Shown here piece by piece: positions 10,000 through 20,869 of a stretch of DNA of 64,000 nt. The stretch comes from Acanthosepion esculentum. Its lineage: Eukaryota > Mollusca > Cephalopoda > Sepiida > Sepiidae. The translations under genes were made by a program, and so were the position numbers. Where the stretch lies: the NCBI GenBank assembly GCA_964036315.1, contig OZ038487.1:55889909-55953908 (forward strand), in the 5' to 3' direction. The notes under the pieces were generated by a model. The model was not told the DNA's origin. It was given only the letters and a program-made list of their open reading frames with translations, and ran no database searches. How positions within the stretch are numbered: the stretch's first letter is position 1; each line of letters starts with the position of its first letter.

Positions 10000-10740
10000 T
10001 TCATTGGTTTTAATGCATAAATAAAAAAAATATTTCCCTAAATACACCATATATATAGCTAGAGATGTAGATAGAATTGTAGAAGTAAGGAGATACATAG
10101 ATTATGTATTTGGGCAGCAACTCCTCTTTTATACAAGTTTCATTAAAGAGGGCTGACAAGGTATTGCGATTAAGTTTTTATTTCATTTTTCTTGTGTTTG
10201 TACAAGTGTTTTCTTTTCTGGACACAAAGTGTGTAAAAACTATCCTTGAATGAACAATTAAAAAAAATATCTTGTCAGTCATCTCCCAAGCTATACATTA
10301 ATTAAATGGTCGGTTCCTTGTACTGCTTCAGAAAGTACCTAGATAGATATATAGATGTAAATAGATTAAAAAAAATAAAATTCATTAATTTTATCTTTAA
10401 CATTTTTATTACATTAAACATTATTTTTAGAGGATACTCAAGTTTGAGTAAGTGCTCCATTTATTTTAAAGAGTAATTATTTCATCTACTAGTCTGCACA
10501 CTCAAGAAAACTTAGTAAGCAAAATATGTGGAGGACACATTTTGATTTATTAAGATTTATTGAGCGTAAAACAATATAAAACAAACTGTGCTTTTGTTAA
10601 TCATTTTTCTTGTAAGAACTGCCATACAGATTTCACATTGATAATAAAACTTTTCCATTTCCTCTTTAATTAGCATTAACAGCAATTAATTAACTGACCA
10701 TTTACTCTTGTGAAATATGTTAACCAGTACTCACTAATAC
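9266..10740. other. Unassigned region with AT tract and poly(A)
   Basis: It holds an AT tract (9678-9699) and a run of about 31 A at 9968-9998. The 76- and 100-residue frames at 9321-9699 are hydrophobic low-complexity translations without a recognised domain. The poly(A) could be the tail of a retrotransposed copy, but I cannot identify the body. Confidence 0.4.
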
Positions 10741-10752
10741 AGTTGTGAAGAA

Positions 10753-11300
10753 ATGGGCACTCGTCATTTAAACATTTCATACCACATCCCAAACAAATTT
10801 ACCAATAAAAGACAACAATCCACCTTTTGCACCTGTAGCCAATGTTTTGATGATGAGAGGAATTATACTAATGACATAAGCATTTATAGTTGGGATACAA
10901 ATTATCTTGAACAGAAAATAAATATCCTCTATCAAGTGTTCCAAGAAATAGGACCAAAAATAAACCTTTTGTAAACAGAAACTATGATCCAGAATTAGAA
11001 TGAAAGCAGCAATGACACATAACCTCAATCCATTATAAAAAAAAATCAGGTTACAGAGTTAATAAATAATAAACATTTCAAATACCTTGGTGTATGGATT
11101 AGTTAGAACAAATTTAGTATAGGAAATAAGGAAACAGAATATAGAATAGGCTGTTCCAGATATGGTTTTGCCAAAAATCACAAATTGATAAGAAACAAAA
11201 CATTAGCCTAAAAGTTGAGTCATGTTATTAAATAGCCTTAAGATCAAGTTATGCATGGCACCACACCAATCTGGAAATATCTAAACTATCAACGCTTTAT
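10753..11300 (+). pseudogene. LINE-C reverse transcriptase relic (RTE-like)
   Basis: The frame contains TNYLEQKINILYQVFQEIGP and KINLL, then after a stop INNKHFKYLGVWIS and RYGFAKNHKLIRNK. This resembles the palm-to-thumb region of RTE-type reverse transcriptases (helix of the form LEQ..N.L......GLKIN, then FKYLG). Several stops and frame changes break it. It appears to be the upstream part of the LINE-C tails that follow at 11436. Confidence 0.65.
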
Positions 11301-11435
11301 ACGATCAATGGTGAAGAAAGACTTAGAGCAAGTAAAACCTTTGGGTCTTGTCAAAGACCCTCCTTCTTTGAAAATTGTGGACGGGCCCTACAGAATCATA
11401 AAGAAATGTACCAAATAACAGAAATCACATGACTT

Positions 11436-11720
11436 GAGGACTACCAACAGCAGCAACAACTGAAATGGATAGCACAACTTTAAGAGAAGATAATTAGATA
11501 ATCTAAATGTTAATTTTCCACACTAACTTAAAGAAAAGGTTAGGAAGAAAACTCCCATCAGTATGGAAAAGCAATAACAGCTACTGGACTTCTAAAATCT
11601 ATTTTCAAGAAAAATTATTTTAAGAGTAAGATTTTATAAATTTCAACTGAAGCAGTACTGGTTGCTCGGTCAATGAATACCAAATGTTACCTTATAGGGA
11701 AATGGCTAGCATTAGCATAT
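11436..11720 (+). pseudogene. LINE-C C-terminal relic, copy 1
   Basis: CAGCAGCAACAACTGAAATGG and GATAGCACAACTT encode a QQQLKWIAQL-type segment, matching the RTE-like tail motif 'KW.GHV.R'. It continues with AAGGTTAGGAAGAAAACTCCC and ends near TGAATACCAAATGTTACC. The frame is interrupted. Confidence 0.65.
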
Positions 11721-11985
11721 TATTACAAGTCCCATAACCTACTAGGGTCATAGAGGTAGCACATGTACTGCAGCTGTAACAGCAAAATAGACTGATGGAG
11801 CTTATCTTTCTTTAAGCTGATTTTTAATTCAGAAGTTTCATTCTTTAAGACTGGCTACAAAAAGGTAAGAAAAGAGTAAACTTTGTTATTTAAACAATAG
11901 CCTGAAGGATGTGGATTCATGACTTTTAAAAGAGTATTAATGCAAAATGAATACCATCAGAATTTGAATTTGACACCTGGCTAAT
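11640..11985. repeat. Duplicated segment, copy 1
   Basis: Its blocks AATAGCCTGAAGGATGTGGA, GAATTTGAATTTGACA and CACATGTACTGCAGCTGTAAC have close counterparts in 12480-12800. The LINE-C tail plus its downstream SINE-bearing flank is therefore present twice, about 840 bp apart. Confidence 0.7.
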
Positions 11986-11999
11986 ATTACCACTGCCAT

Positions 12000-12270
12000 A
12001 CCAACAGCAGTAACAACTAAAATGGATAGCACATGTAACTCGAAGATAAAATGATGACATAATCAAGATGTTGACATTCTACACTACTTCAAATATAAAA
12101 GGTTAGGAAGAATACCTCCATTAATACTGGAAAGAGTAATAATAGCTACTGGAATTGAGGAACCTATTTTCCTGAAAAATCTTTTAAGAGAAAGATTTAA
12201 GAAATTTTAACTGAAAGCAGTACAGGTTCCTCGTTCAATGAATGCCAAATGTTTCCTTGGTGGGAAACGG
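12000..12270 (+). pseudogene. LINE-C C-terminal relic, copy 2
   Basis: It repeats AGCAGTAACAACTAAAATGG, GATAGCACATGTAACTCGAAG and AAGGTTAGGAAGAATACC, encoding a decayed LKWIAHVTRRE-type tail. It lies head-to-tail after copy 1. Confidence 0.7.
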
Positions 12271-12289
12271 CTGTTATTACCATTACCAT

Positions 12290-12600
12290 TATTTTCGAAA
12301 GAATTCCAAAACATGAAGATTTTCAACATCTAAAATGGACATCACATGTAACTCAAATGGAAAATAAACGGTTAGGAAGGAAACCCCCATCAATACTGAA
12401 AAGAGCGATAAAAGCTACTGGACTTGAGAAATCTATTTTTCTGAAAAATTGTTTAAAAAAAAAATGTTATAAATTTCAACAGCAAGCATTACTGAGTGCC
12501 AAATGCTTCCTTATAATGAAACCACTAATATTACCATATGCTCATAAGTCCTATAATCTACTAGGCTCATAGGAGTACCATATGTACTACATCTGTAACA
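12290..12600 (+). pseudogene. LINE-C C-terminal relic, copy 3
   Basis: This is the best-preserved of the three. The frame at 12249-12572 reads LKWTSHVTQMENKRLGRKP, PSILKRAIKATGLEKSIFL and KCYKFQQQALLSAKCFL. No catalytic region is present. Three tail copies in a row suggest local duplication or repeated truncated insertions. Confidence 0.75.
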
Positions 12601-12734
12601 GCAGTGGGCGTGTCTAATACTGATGGAGCCTATCCATTTTCAAGCTGAGTTTGAATTCAGAATTGTCAATCTTTGAGACTGGCTGCAAAAAAAAGTAAGA
12701 AAACAGTCAGCTTTGTTATTTAATCAATAGCCTG

Positions 12735-12860
12735 AAGACTATGGATTCATGCCTTTTCTGAGGGTATTAGTGCAAAGTGAAATTAATCAGAATTTGAATT
12801 TGACATCCTGATTTTGCTTTCCATGCTGATAACCATTACACCAGACTCACATCCACTCCT
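12735..12860 (-). mobile_element. tRNA-like SINE
   Basis: TATGGATTCATGCCTTTTC, then a diverged body, CATGCTGATAACCATTACACC and CACATCC match the SINE body and tRNA-like head on the minus strand (compare 42055). It is part of the duplicated segment. A truncated sister lies at about 11905-11985. Confidence 0.6.
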
Positions 12861-12869
12861 ACTATGCCA

Positions 12870-13880
12870 TAGTTAATGTCCACTCTTTTCGCCCTATCTA
12901 ACCTTTCACCCATTTGTCTTTCAGTTGCCCTGGCCATGACAATTTCTGAATAGGCCAGGATCAATTTACTTCAGACCAGTTACAAAAATAACAGTATCAT
13001 TAATAAAGATATTAGCAACAAGCTTAAATAAAATGGGGAGAAAAAGACGCTGAAAGATTTTTTCATGCTTTTTAAACCGTTATTAAATACCTTAAAACAA
13101 ATACAAACCACAGTCTTAAACTTAACAACCAACAACACAAAAACCTCTATCCCTTGAGTGATTTATATATTAAAGTCCAGTTCTGAAACCCCGAAGTTTT
13201 ATCTCTCTGCTTTCAGCACAGTCATAAAACCTGCTTGTTGTAATCAACTCCACTGTAACATGAGAACGCAACTTTATCCTTCACACCTCAGCCCCACCCA
13301 CAGTCTGTTGCTTTTAAATCTGTCTCTACCCTCTCTCTATATATATACACATAGCTTGCAACCACTCATAAATTATCATAAGGAAATAATAAGAGTTTAC
13401 CTTTGTACATGTGCAACCCAATACTAATTGCTTGTCGATGCACACTGCAGAAGGACGGCTCTTGTCTAATTTCTTCGTAATCTCTGTGACATCCAATTAA
13501 ATGCGTGTTTAGTTAATGATAAAGTGTCGCCAAAGTTTGGGCAACTTGCACAGTGAGGATCAGGTTCCATAGTTTGATTGGTAAACTTGATTTGTTCCAT
13601 GATAAGGTGGATACAACACAGCCAACAAAATTATGCATTCAGATATGCAGGCTTTTTTCTTCAGTGTTTGATGCATATATTCATAAAATAGAAGTACTCA
13701 CCTATAAGAAATAAGGGAAGTAGATTCATGCCTTTATGAATATGTATGGGATTTATGCGTATATGCCGATTTCTGTAAGAGACAATATATGGACACTTCG
13801 TATTTGAAATAGATGCCCTATTTGGACTGTGTTAGTTCAGAAAGAGTCTTATATGTATTTGTATCCAGTAAATGTAAAAC
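12870..13880. other. Unassigned region
   Basis: The short frame at 13158-13427 lacks a recognised domain. The stretch at 13435-13620 is less AT-rich with several CpG and might be unique sequence. No splice-flanked exon could be argued. Confidence 0.4.
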
Positions 13881-13884
13881 AAAA

Positions 13885-14262
13885 AGGACACTTATACTTA
13901 ACAACAGAAAGAGACAGCTGAAATTCTTAGGGAACATAAGGACATTGTGACTCTCACAGGACATATTGAAGGCAAAAGGGACACAAAAACAATGCATAAC
14001 TTAACCTCTCAAGCTTGTTTAAATAGATGACAAAACATGGTTTAGGAGGGATAACAAAAAGACTAAATTTCTTAAGAGTTACAAAGGATAGAAAATTGTG
14101 GAGGGCCATGATCATGAAAGCCCTCCTGGGAGATGGCAAATAGAAGTAGAAGAAGGAACGTGTGTAAATAGATGACAGAACATGGTTTAAGATAGATGAC
14201 AAGAAGACAAAATTTATTAAGAATTACAAAGGACAGGAAATTGTGGAGAGTAATGATCACCA
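13885..14262 (+). pseudogene. LINE-B 3' end with internal duplication
   Basis: AAAAGGACACTTATACTTAAC, CAGAAAGAGACAGCTGAAATT and GGGAACATAAGG match the LINE-B tail (RTLIL..RKRQLKFLG-type). The segment from GATGACAAAACATGG to GAAAATTGTGGAGGG (about 14021-14106) is repeated at about 14172-14250, a tandem duplication of about 150 bp within the tail. Frames are broken. Confidence 0.75.
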
Positions 14263-14299
14263 AACTGAATTATATCTAAAAGAGCCATAAAATTGGCCC

Positions 14300-14785
14300 G
14301 TAAACTTGATGTCAAAATACAATCCTATATTATAGCATTTATGTTTTAATTATTTACAAATGAATAAGGGTAGACAACTGTGTAGTTAGTTAAATTCCAA
14401 CTCCATTATCACTCCAAGTCTGCTGAAGGTGGCCATTAAGCTTAATATCAAATAAATTGCAATTTATAGAATTTAGGCTATAATTATTTGAAAATATAAG
14501 GGGAGATTAATCTTTAACCAAACTCAAACCTGCCCTATTGATCACTATCACTCCAAATATTCTGAATGTGGCTGTTAAGCTCAATATCAAATCACTTCCT
14601 ATTTATGGAATTTATGTTTGCATTATATTCAAATAAACAAGAAAACTTATTTTATCTGAACAAAAACTGACTTTGTAACGAATCTGGGTAAAGTTAAATT
14701 TTGTCTGTGTCACCCTTCTAACTTACATCAGTAGAACAATATAACCTGCATTGTTAACATGTAATGAGTGCTTAACTATCTCATA
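14300..14785. other. Unassigned sequence with two related ~150-bp blocks
   Basis: TCACTCCAAGTCTGCTGAAGG (14410) and TCACTCCAAATATTCTGAATG (14550) head similar stretches (GGCCATTAAGCTTAATATCAA and GGCTGTTAAGCTCAATATCAA). This is an old tandem duplication of unknown origin. Confidence 0.55.
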
Positions 14786-14787
14786 TA

Positions 14788-14850
14788 TATCTCTGATATT
14801 GAGCACTTTATTCCATAAATATAGCACACCTTAAAACTATATTTCTTCAT
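14788..14850. repeat. Fragment of the 31.5-kb palindrome-family flank
   Basis: CTCTGATATTGAGCACTTTA, CCATAAATATAGCACACC and TTAAAACTATATTTCT are nearly identical to 31693-31752 and related to 2310-2365. It is cut off by the MITE that follows. Confidence 0.75.
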
Positions 14851-14856
14851 TATATA

Positions 14857-15006
14857 CAGTGTGACCCGGATATAAGATAAACCCGGATATAAGAGAGATT
14901 TTCTCTGGTCCCAAATTAGAGCCTGTGTTAATGTATATATAATAGACCAAACCCGGATATAAGAGACTCCTTCTCCGGTCCCGACAACTCTTATATCCGG
15001 GTTACA

Positions 15007-15060
<54 letters not shown>

Positions 15061-15149
15061 TAACCCGGATATAAGAGACTTATATATAGTGTAACCCGGA
15101 TATAAGAGAGTTGTTGGGACTGGATAATAAGTCTCTTATATCCGGGTTA

Positions 15150-15152
<3 letters not shown>
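14857..15152. mobile_element. CCCGGATATAAGAG MITE, composite copy
   Basis: The end CAGTGTGACCCGGATATAAG is preceded by TA, and the right end is the inverse, TATCCGGGTTACACT. Internal inverted copies of the same ~20-bp unit and an AT tract (about 15008-15057) break it into nested parts. Short TIRs beginning CAGTG and a TA target fit Tc1/mariner-superfamily (pogo/Tigger-like) non-autonomous elements. No transposase. Confidence 0.75.

Positions 15153-15188
<36 letters not shown>
15153..15188. repeat. TA microsatellite
   Basis: Tract abutting the right end of the MITE. Confidence 0.9.
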
Positions 15189-15191
<3 letters not shown>

Positions 15192-15639
15192 CCTAACAAA
15201 TAGCATTGAAAATATCTGAAGTAATATTTAATTTGCATACAAATTTTAAAAAACATATTTTAATAAATATTTGTCTAATTTTTATTTAAGTTTTTAAAAA
15301 TTGACCCATGTAAAGCAATGATACTGTTGATTTTTTTTTTTTTTTACTTACTGTATTTGTATGGAAAGAATTATTTCATTAATAAGTGAGAAAACCATAA
15401 GTGTTCATGAAAAGCACTGTTGTCATCTGACATTTCACATTGTTGCAAATTGGAAGAATGGAGCCAAAAAAATATTTTGTGGAATTATCTAAATATGCCA
15501 AAATAATGTGTTTAATTAGGTTATTTTAAAACAGTACTGAATTATTTAAACAAATAAATAGATAGTATGTTTGCTGAATTAATTATTATTATCATTAATA
15601 ATAATAATAATATAGACATTAGAAAATTATTCAAGTTTT
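15189..15639. other. Unassigned AT-rich sequence
   Basis: Contains a T run and an ATA/AAT-rich segment at 15580-15615. Nothing else recognised. Confidence 0.4.
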
Positions 15640-15830
15640 TTTCTCATGGTCAACTATGTCCAGAGCAGGAAATTCAAGTGGACCTAACATAAGGATGAAA
15701 AGATATTTATGTAAGAGAAGATTTGCTAAAAATGTTGTTTACTTTAGACTTCTATGAAAACTTAGTTTTCCCTATTTGTCGGGATGAGAATTTGGCTTAT
15801 TTAAAAAAATACACACTTTGAGATTTTTAC
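15640..15830. repeat. Dispersed repeat R, copy 1
   Basis: GTCCAGAGCAGGAAATTCAAG, GTGGACCTAACA, TTTAGACTTCTATG and ACACACTTTGAGA recur in order at 20430-20595. Class unknown. It shares no coding similarity. The second copy follows the mariner relic, so R may be part of that element's flank. Confidence 0.65.
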
Positions 15831-15899
15831 ATAAATAATGGATTTTTTTTTGCCTGGTTCTTAAGCAAACTAAATTCAAATTATAGTATTAGCTTTATT

Positions 15900-16370
15900 T
15901 ATATTTCTTTTATGTGCTTTATTCCTTCACGACATGCACAATCATAGCTCTCCACAACGTCCTGTCCCTTGTAGATCTCAGCAATTTTTAACTCTTTACC
16001 TTTGCTCATTAGAGAGATTATTCACTGTTTCTTAACAGTCCATCCAGCCTTTGCTCTGTCCTGTAAGTGTTAAGTTCTCCAAGACTTATTTCCTCATTAT
16101 TCTGCCCTCTTTTCTACATTTCTAATATTTTCTCATCTTAATGTTTTCTTTTGTTTCTACAAGACAACTTTCACTATTCCTACATGCCTTTGGATTTTTG
16201 TTTCGTATTTTCCATAGTCTGTTACTCTACTACACATATAATTAAATTTACGTACTTGCTTGCTTTTGGTATCCCAAATATGTAACTCCCACTTTTGGCC
16301 GTCTCCTTTGCTGATGACCATTAGGGTAGGTTGATTTTTCATTTCCTTTTAGAAAATCAATATTACTCTC
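15900..16370 (-). pseudogene. LINE-B relic
   Basis: The frame at 16157-16342 reads TLMVISKGDGQKWELHIWDT, QVRKFNYMCSRVTDYGKYE and TKIQRHVGIVKVV, the LINE-B segment following the catalytic palm. Further along the minus strand the sequence resumes at residues like KLLRSTRDRTLWRAMIVHV, the terminal LINE-B motif. An internal deletion removed the middle (RRLEATEMWFY part). Confidence 0.75.
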
Positions 16371-16529
16371 AGTGGGAAATCTCGGGTTTAATGTGATAAG
16401 TACTGACACCAAAAATTAGATTCATAGCCTTTACTAATTACTGAGCATTCAGTCTCAAAGTTCTTCTGAAAAATGTACAAAAATACCTGATCTTAGCAGG
16501 TTTTTGCTTACAAACTGACTTCAAAATTT

Positions 16530-16830
16530 TATTCCTGTTTCCCTGACAAATACAATCCCCGACTATTTAAGTGTAATGTCAATTGACATCTCCAGTTGCC
16601 ACTATCTATCCACTTCCCTTCTCCACATCCTTTTCCCTTTCATTCCTATTTGCTCTCGCTTCAAATCTTCTGTAACCCCCTTGCCTTGATCGGTCCACTA
16701 TCTTTCTCCACATCCTCTCCTTTACCACTCCTATCTGCTCTTCCTCCAAACCTTCTGTAACCCCTTGCGTGATAGTGGCCTCCAGCCTTGCTTGGGGTGA
16801 TATGCTTAAAAAAAAAAAAAAGAATAAATA
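16530..16830 (+). pseudogene. LINE-A 3' tail with internal duplication
   Basis: It ends GCCTTGCTTGGGGTGATATG followed by A-rich sequence, the LINE-A 3' terminus. Within it TTCTCCACATCC, CTTCTGTAACCCCCTTGC-type blocks occur twice about 90 bp apart (near 16620-16690 and 16703-16768), a local duplication. The minus-strand 83-residue frame is a shadow. Confidence 0.65.
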
Positions 16831-16839
16831 AAGTTGATA

Positions 16840-17390
16840 TCTTTTTATTAGATACATTGAATGAAAAATATATTCAAACTAGAATATGTAATTTTTTATG
16901 TATTTGATGAGTAAAAACTATAAAATAGTCAAAGATTACAAAAAGGCTACTCAATGAATAAGATTTGTTAGATTGTAATTATTAGTCACAAAAAAATAGA
17001 TAAAAGTGTATACAACATCATAATACTGATGGGCAGAAACTATGAGAAAAAAATGTTTTAAATTTGCATTGTTTATTGAAAATCACACTAAAACTATTGC
17101 ACTGTGTAATATATTACATCATAATATAGCTTGATTGTTCAGTTTAATTTCCCTTTGAAGTAAATGAAGATCTTATTTGATGGTACAATAATGTACTTGT
17201 ACCATGCATCTTGTCCATATACAATTTGTAAAGTTTCAGTAAATTATAAATTTTATGTGGCTGTGCTATAAAGCTCTTTTACTGGTCACTGGAATAAAAT
17301 TCCAATGCTCCACTTTTTTAACGTAAGCTTAAGATTTAAACACATTTCTGCGAAAAAATGGCTACGAGTTAGAAGAAATATTTTGTGTCA
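16840..17390. other. Unassigned AT-rich sequence
   Basis: No gene, terminal repeat or second copy recognised. Confidence 0.4.
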
Positions 17391-17394
17391 TTAT

Positions 17395-17615
17395 TCATCA
17401 TATCAACTTTAAAATTGAGTGCAGTAACAGGGTTTAAAAATCAACCTTACCTAATGACCAAGCATTTGGACCATGTTTTCATGTTCTTTTTTTGGCTTTG
17501 TGGGAAAAAGATGAGCCCAAAATGCGATTTGCAGATTGGGAACACTAGAATCAAGCAGACTCGGCAGTTTAAATATCCGATCGCCTACGTCCTGAAAGGA
17601 CATGGCACATAGAAA
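17395..17615 (+). pseudogene. LINE-B internally deleted relic
   Basis: The frame reads MSPKCDLQIGNTRIKQTRQF, KYPIAYVLKGHGT, then stop. The first part is the post-palm LINE-B segment (compare ELHIWDTKSKQVRKF at 16.2 kb). It is joined directly to the family's extreme C-terminus, so roughly 200 residues are missing between them. GGACATGGCACATAGA follows, as in other copies. Confidence 0.75.
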
Positions 17616-17690
17616 GAAAACTAAGGGTTATTTAAAGCTGAAACATATTTTGGGTTGTGAGACTAATTCTCTTTGTGAGTTAATATTGTA

Positions 17691-18204
17691 CAGTGTAACC
17701 CGGATATAAGAGACCCTGATATAAGAGAAACCCGGATATAAGAGAGATTCTCTCTGGTCCCAAATTAGAGCCTGTGTTAATGTATATACAGTGTAACCCG
17801 GATATAAGAGAGTTGTCAGAACTGGAGAAGAAGTCTCTTATATCTGGGTTTCTCTTATATCCGGGATTGGTCTATTATATATACATTAACACAGGCTCTA
17901 ATTTGGGACCAGATAAAATCTCTTATATCCGAGTTTCTCTTATATCCGGGTTACACTGTATCATAGACCAAACCCGGATATAAGAGAGATTTTCTCTGGT
18001 CCCAAATTAGAGCCTGTGTTAATGTATATATAATAGACCAAACCCGGGTATAAGAGAAACCCGGATATAAGAGAGATTTTATCTGGTCCCAAATTAGAGC
18101 CTGTGTTAATGTATATAATAGACCAAACCCGGATATAAGAGAAACCCGGATATAAGAGACTTCTTCTCCAGTCCCGACAACTCTCTTATATCCGGGTTAC
18201 ACTG
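17691..18204. mobile_element. CCCGGATATAAGAG MITE, nested copies
   Basis: The outer ends CAGTGTAACCCGGATATAAG and CTTATATCCGGGTTACACTG are bounded by TA on both sides (17689-17690 and 18205-18206). Inside, the same inverted unit appears at least six more times, with a repeated spacer (TCCCAAATTAGAGCCTGTG, TTAATGTATATA). This indicates several elements inserted in or duplicated within one another. No open frame of interest. Confidence 0.85.
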
Positions 18205-18239
18205 TATTAACAATTTTTTTCGTGAATAACAACAATTTC

Positions 18240-18410
18240 CCACGAAACAAGTTCTACTGTTTAACTCACAACTGGGGGGGGGAGGAGTTCAATTCCTACC
18301 TTTTCCAAAGGTATTTGTTTCTAAGTGAAAGTAACAAACCTGACTGGAATTCAATCCCTGCTTTCTTATTCTAAGCCATTACTTTCCACTACCAGCACAT
18401 CTACTTATAG
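18240..18410 (-). mobile_element. tRNA-like SINE
   Basis: Minus strand: TGGAAAGTAATGGCTTAGAA, a GATTGAATTCCAG B-box-like segment, then a body with ACAAATACCTTTGG, AGGTAGGAATTGAACTCC and CCCCAGTTGTGAG. It is the same family as 42055 but diverged. Confidence 0.6.
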
Positions 18411-18419
18411 GAATGGAAA

Positions 18420-19415
18420 ACAAGCAGTAAGGAGTGAATTTAGTTTGCTAACCAATACTCCAACACAAGATGTCTTCTGCTCTCATTTCATATTCTGAAG
18501 CAATATACAACTTATTCTAATCCAGTGGTTTACCAAAATATTTCCTTCCCAGAAAGTCTTGAACTAGCTTTCATTCTAATATTTCCATACCCATTTCTAG
18601 GAGTTCAAACATTTCTTCCACTGACCAAATTCTTTATATTGTTAAAAACCAGACTCATTCTTATCTTTCATATTAATTTGCCAACATGTATCCCTTCTTT
18701 TCCATTTGGATTTAGTCTATTCTTTTTGTTTTTTGAAAAGAGGGTGCTGATTTTTTTGATTTATTTTTTTTATTGCATTTGGTTATCTATTTTTTTATAC
18801 TTGAAAGTAAAAGAAAAGAGGGAAAATATTTTCTCTCTCTTAACATGAAAATAATTGGAGAAGAAAATGAAAAGAAAATTCCATACTATTCCTCTGGGTG
18901 GGAATAAAAAAAAAATTAGAAGGGGTTTTGTTTTGATTTGTTTTTATTATGAATAAAGATCTGAGCTGATAGGGGTTTATCTTGAATATCTGGAGATCCC
19001 TTATACGAAATAAATAAACAAATGATGGAGTTAGAGGAAGACTGGGTTTCTTTAGATAAAACTGAGAAAGTGTGTAGCTCATGTTGAGGTTCTTTAACAC
19101 AACAAAGTAATAAGGATTTGGGTTAACAATGCAATAAGAAGCCATAGTAAAATTAATGACAGACAGGCTAGCATAACACTATGAGGAGGAATAGCATTAA
19201 TGAGAAGCAAGAAAAATAATTGCAGAATGGTTGAGGGTCTTCAACATAATGGACAGAATAGTTGGCAATAGAACACGAAGTTGGCATAAACTATGACAAA
19301 ATGGGATAGCAAAATAACGTAAGCAGAGTCAAAGCTAATAAGATATAGTTATAAAATATATTTAATCAGGAGAATACAAAAAAAAAAGTGTTACATGTCA
19401 GCGATAGACATGTAA
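18420..19415. other. Unassigned region
   Basis: The 107-residue frame at 18525-18848 and the 101-residue frame at 18840-19145 are Phe/Leu/Ile-rich with no recognised domain and no context of splicing. I regard both as chance. Confidence 0.4.
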
Positions 19416-19419
19416 TATA

Positions 19420-20330
19420 CATTGTCTATCCGGAAAGTATCCAACCATCTAATAAAAATTCCTAGAGCAATATGGTAATAGGTGATTGCTTGTTTCTGAG
19501 CATACGACTAGATAATCCCTATTGCAGACACCTGCTCAAGCACATCGGTATTATGTCACCACCCACAGTCAACATCCTGTGATTTAGCCTCGATGTTAAG
19601 TTGACCTTAGTTACAATTTCTCTCATGAGCAGCTCTATGTAGCTACAGGATGTAAATTGTCACCATTTTATATTTTTAATTTTGTGCACATGCATTGATT
19701 ATGGTTTTATTGACTGCACAGTATAGTAGGGTCAGTTGGGCACCATCTGTAAGAAAAAGAGCACCATGACGCAATTTACACCATCAGAAATTTGGAAACT
19801 ACTTGCTGTACTGCTTGGCATGCATGCCAGAAACTTGAATACAAACATTTCAGTGAGTTTGGGTGTTAATCTGAGGTCAGTGTAGAGGATTCAGAAAGAT
19901 TTGGATGAGTCTAATGAGCCTCAGACTCAAGGTCTTTATCAAGTGCCTTGAGAAGGCAGTGCTTCCCTGAGTCAAGAGGGTGGTTGTTGAAAGACCCTAT
20001 GTCTGGCAACAGGACTCTGCACCATGCCACACAAACAGGAGAACACAGTCATGGCTGTCAGACAATTTCTGTGACCACATCACCCTTTACATCTGGCCAC
20101 CTAAATCCTCAGACTGCATCCTCCTTGATTATTATGTGTAGGGTGCAGTCGAGCAAGAGACCAATAAAATTCCTTGTAACACTAAAGATAAACTGAAGGC
20201 AAGGATTATGGTAGCATTCACCAACTCCATCTAGAAGAGTTGCAGGAGATTCCAAAGTCATATGAAGACCACGGTTGAAGTGAATGGCAATTTTATTGAA
20301 TAAATTTACTCTTTAGTATTTCTAGATATT
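19420..20330 (+). pseudogene. Mariner-type transposase relic
   Basis: From about 19965 one frame reads RPYVWQQDSAPCHTNRRTQS, then WLSDNFCDHITLYIWPPKSS, then DCILLDYYV, stop. These are the second and third parts of an IS630/Tc1/mariner DDD/E catalytic domain: the D of QDSAPCHT and the WPP...LDYYVWG segment. A stop replaces the Trp after YYV. Upstream the N-terminal helix-turn-helix region is fragmentary (VRKRAP, FWKLLAVLLG). A shorter sister lies at 40475. Confidence 0.85.
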
Positions 20331-20394
20331 TTTGTGTAATTTTGGTAAATATATCTGTTAAAACAAAATGTCAGTATTATTTTTATTTTTGTAT

Positions 20395-20770
20395 AATTTA
20401 GATGGCAATTTATCCAATACATCCTGCCTGTCCAGAGTAGGAATGTCAAGTGGACTTAATAACAAAAAGAAATTCATGAAAGAGATGACTTTGCTGAAAA
20501 TATTCATTATTTTAGACTTCTATGGATTCTTATTTTTCCCTGTTCCTAGGATAAGAATTCAGCTCATTTAAAAAATATACACTTTGAGACTTTATCAGTG
20601 GTTGAACAAGGTCAGTATACTCAAACCCTGAGTCATGGTGACTTGTGACTTCATCCAAATAAATATTGCAAATAATTCTGAAAGAAGAGAAGTAGTTTCA
20701 GGTTCACCCTTTTTTTTTTCTTAGTAGTTGCTGTAATTATTTCACTATCAGGATATAATGGCAAATTTTG
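20395..20770. repeat. Dispersed repeat R, copy 2, plus 100-bp block
   Basis: The 20430-20595 part matches 15640-15830. The following AATATTGCAAATAATTCTGA, AAGAAGAG and TTGCTGTAATTATTTCACTA block (20662-20765) recurs almost unchanged at 22826-22925. Function unknown. Confidence 0.65.
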
Positions 20771-20869
20771 AGAAGTGTTTTGTCAAACCCTTCAAACAGG
20801 TTTCTGGTGGTGAAACTTTAGAACTGATCAAATTTTTTCTCTGTCAGGTTGGGGTACAGATCTGTGTAA

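Noticed and set aside
16606..16857. 83-residue minus-strand Arg/Glu-rich frame
   Set aside because: It is the antisense of a LINE-A 3' untranslated tail with an internal duplication.
18525..19145. Two frames of about 100 residues, hydrophobic
   Set aside because: Composition follows the T-rich sequence; overlapping on opposite strands, no domain, no second evidence.
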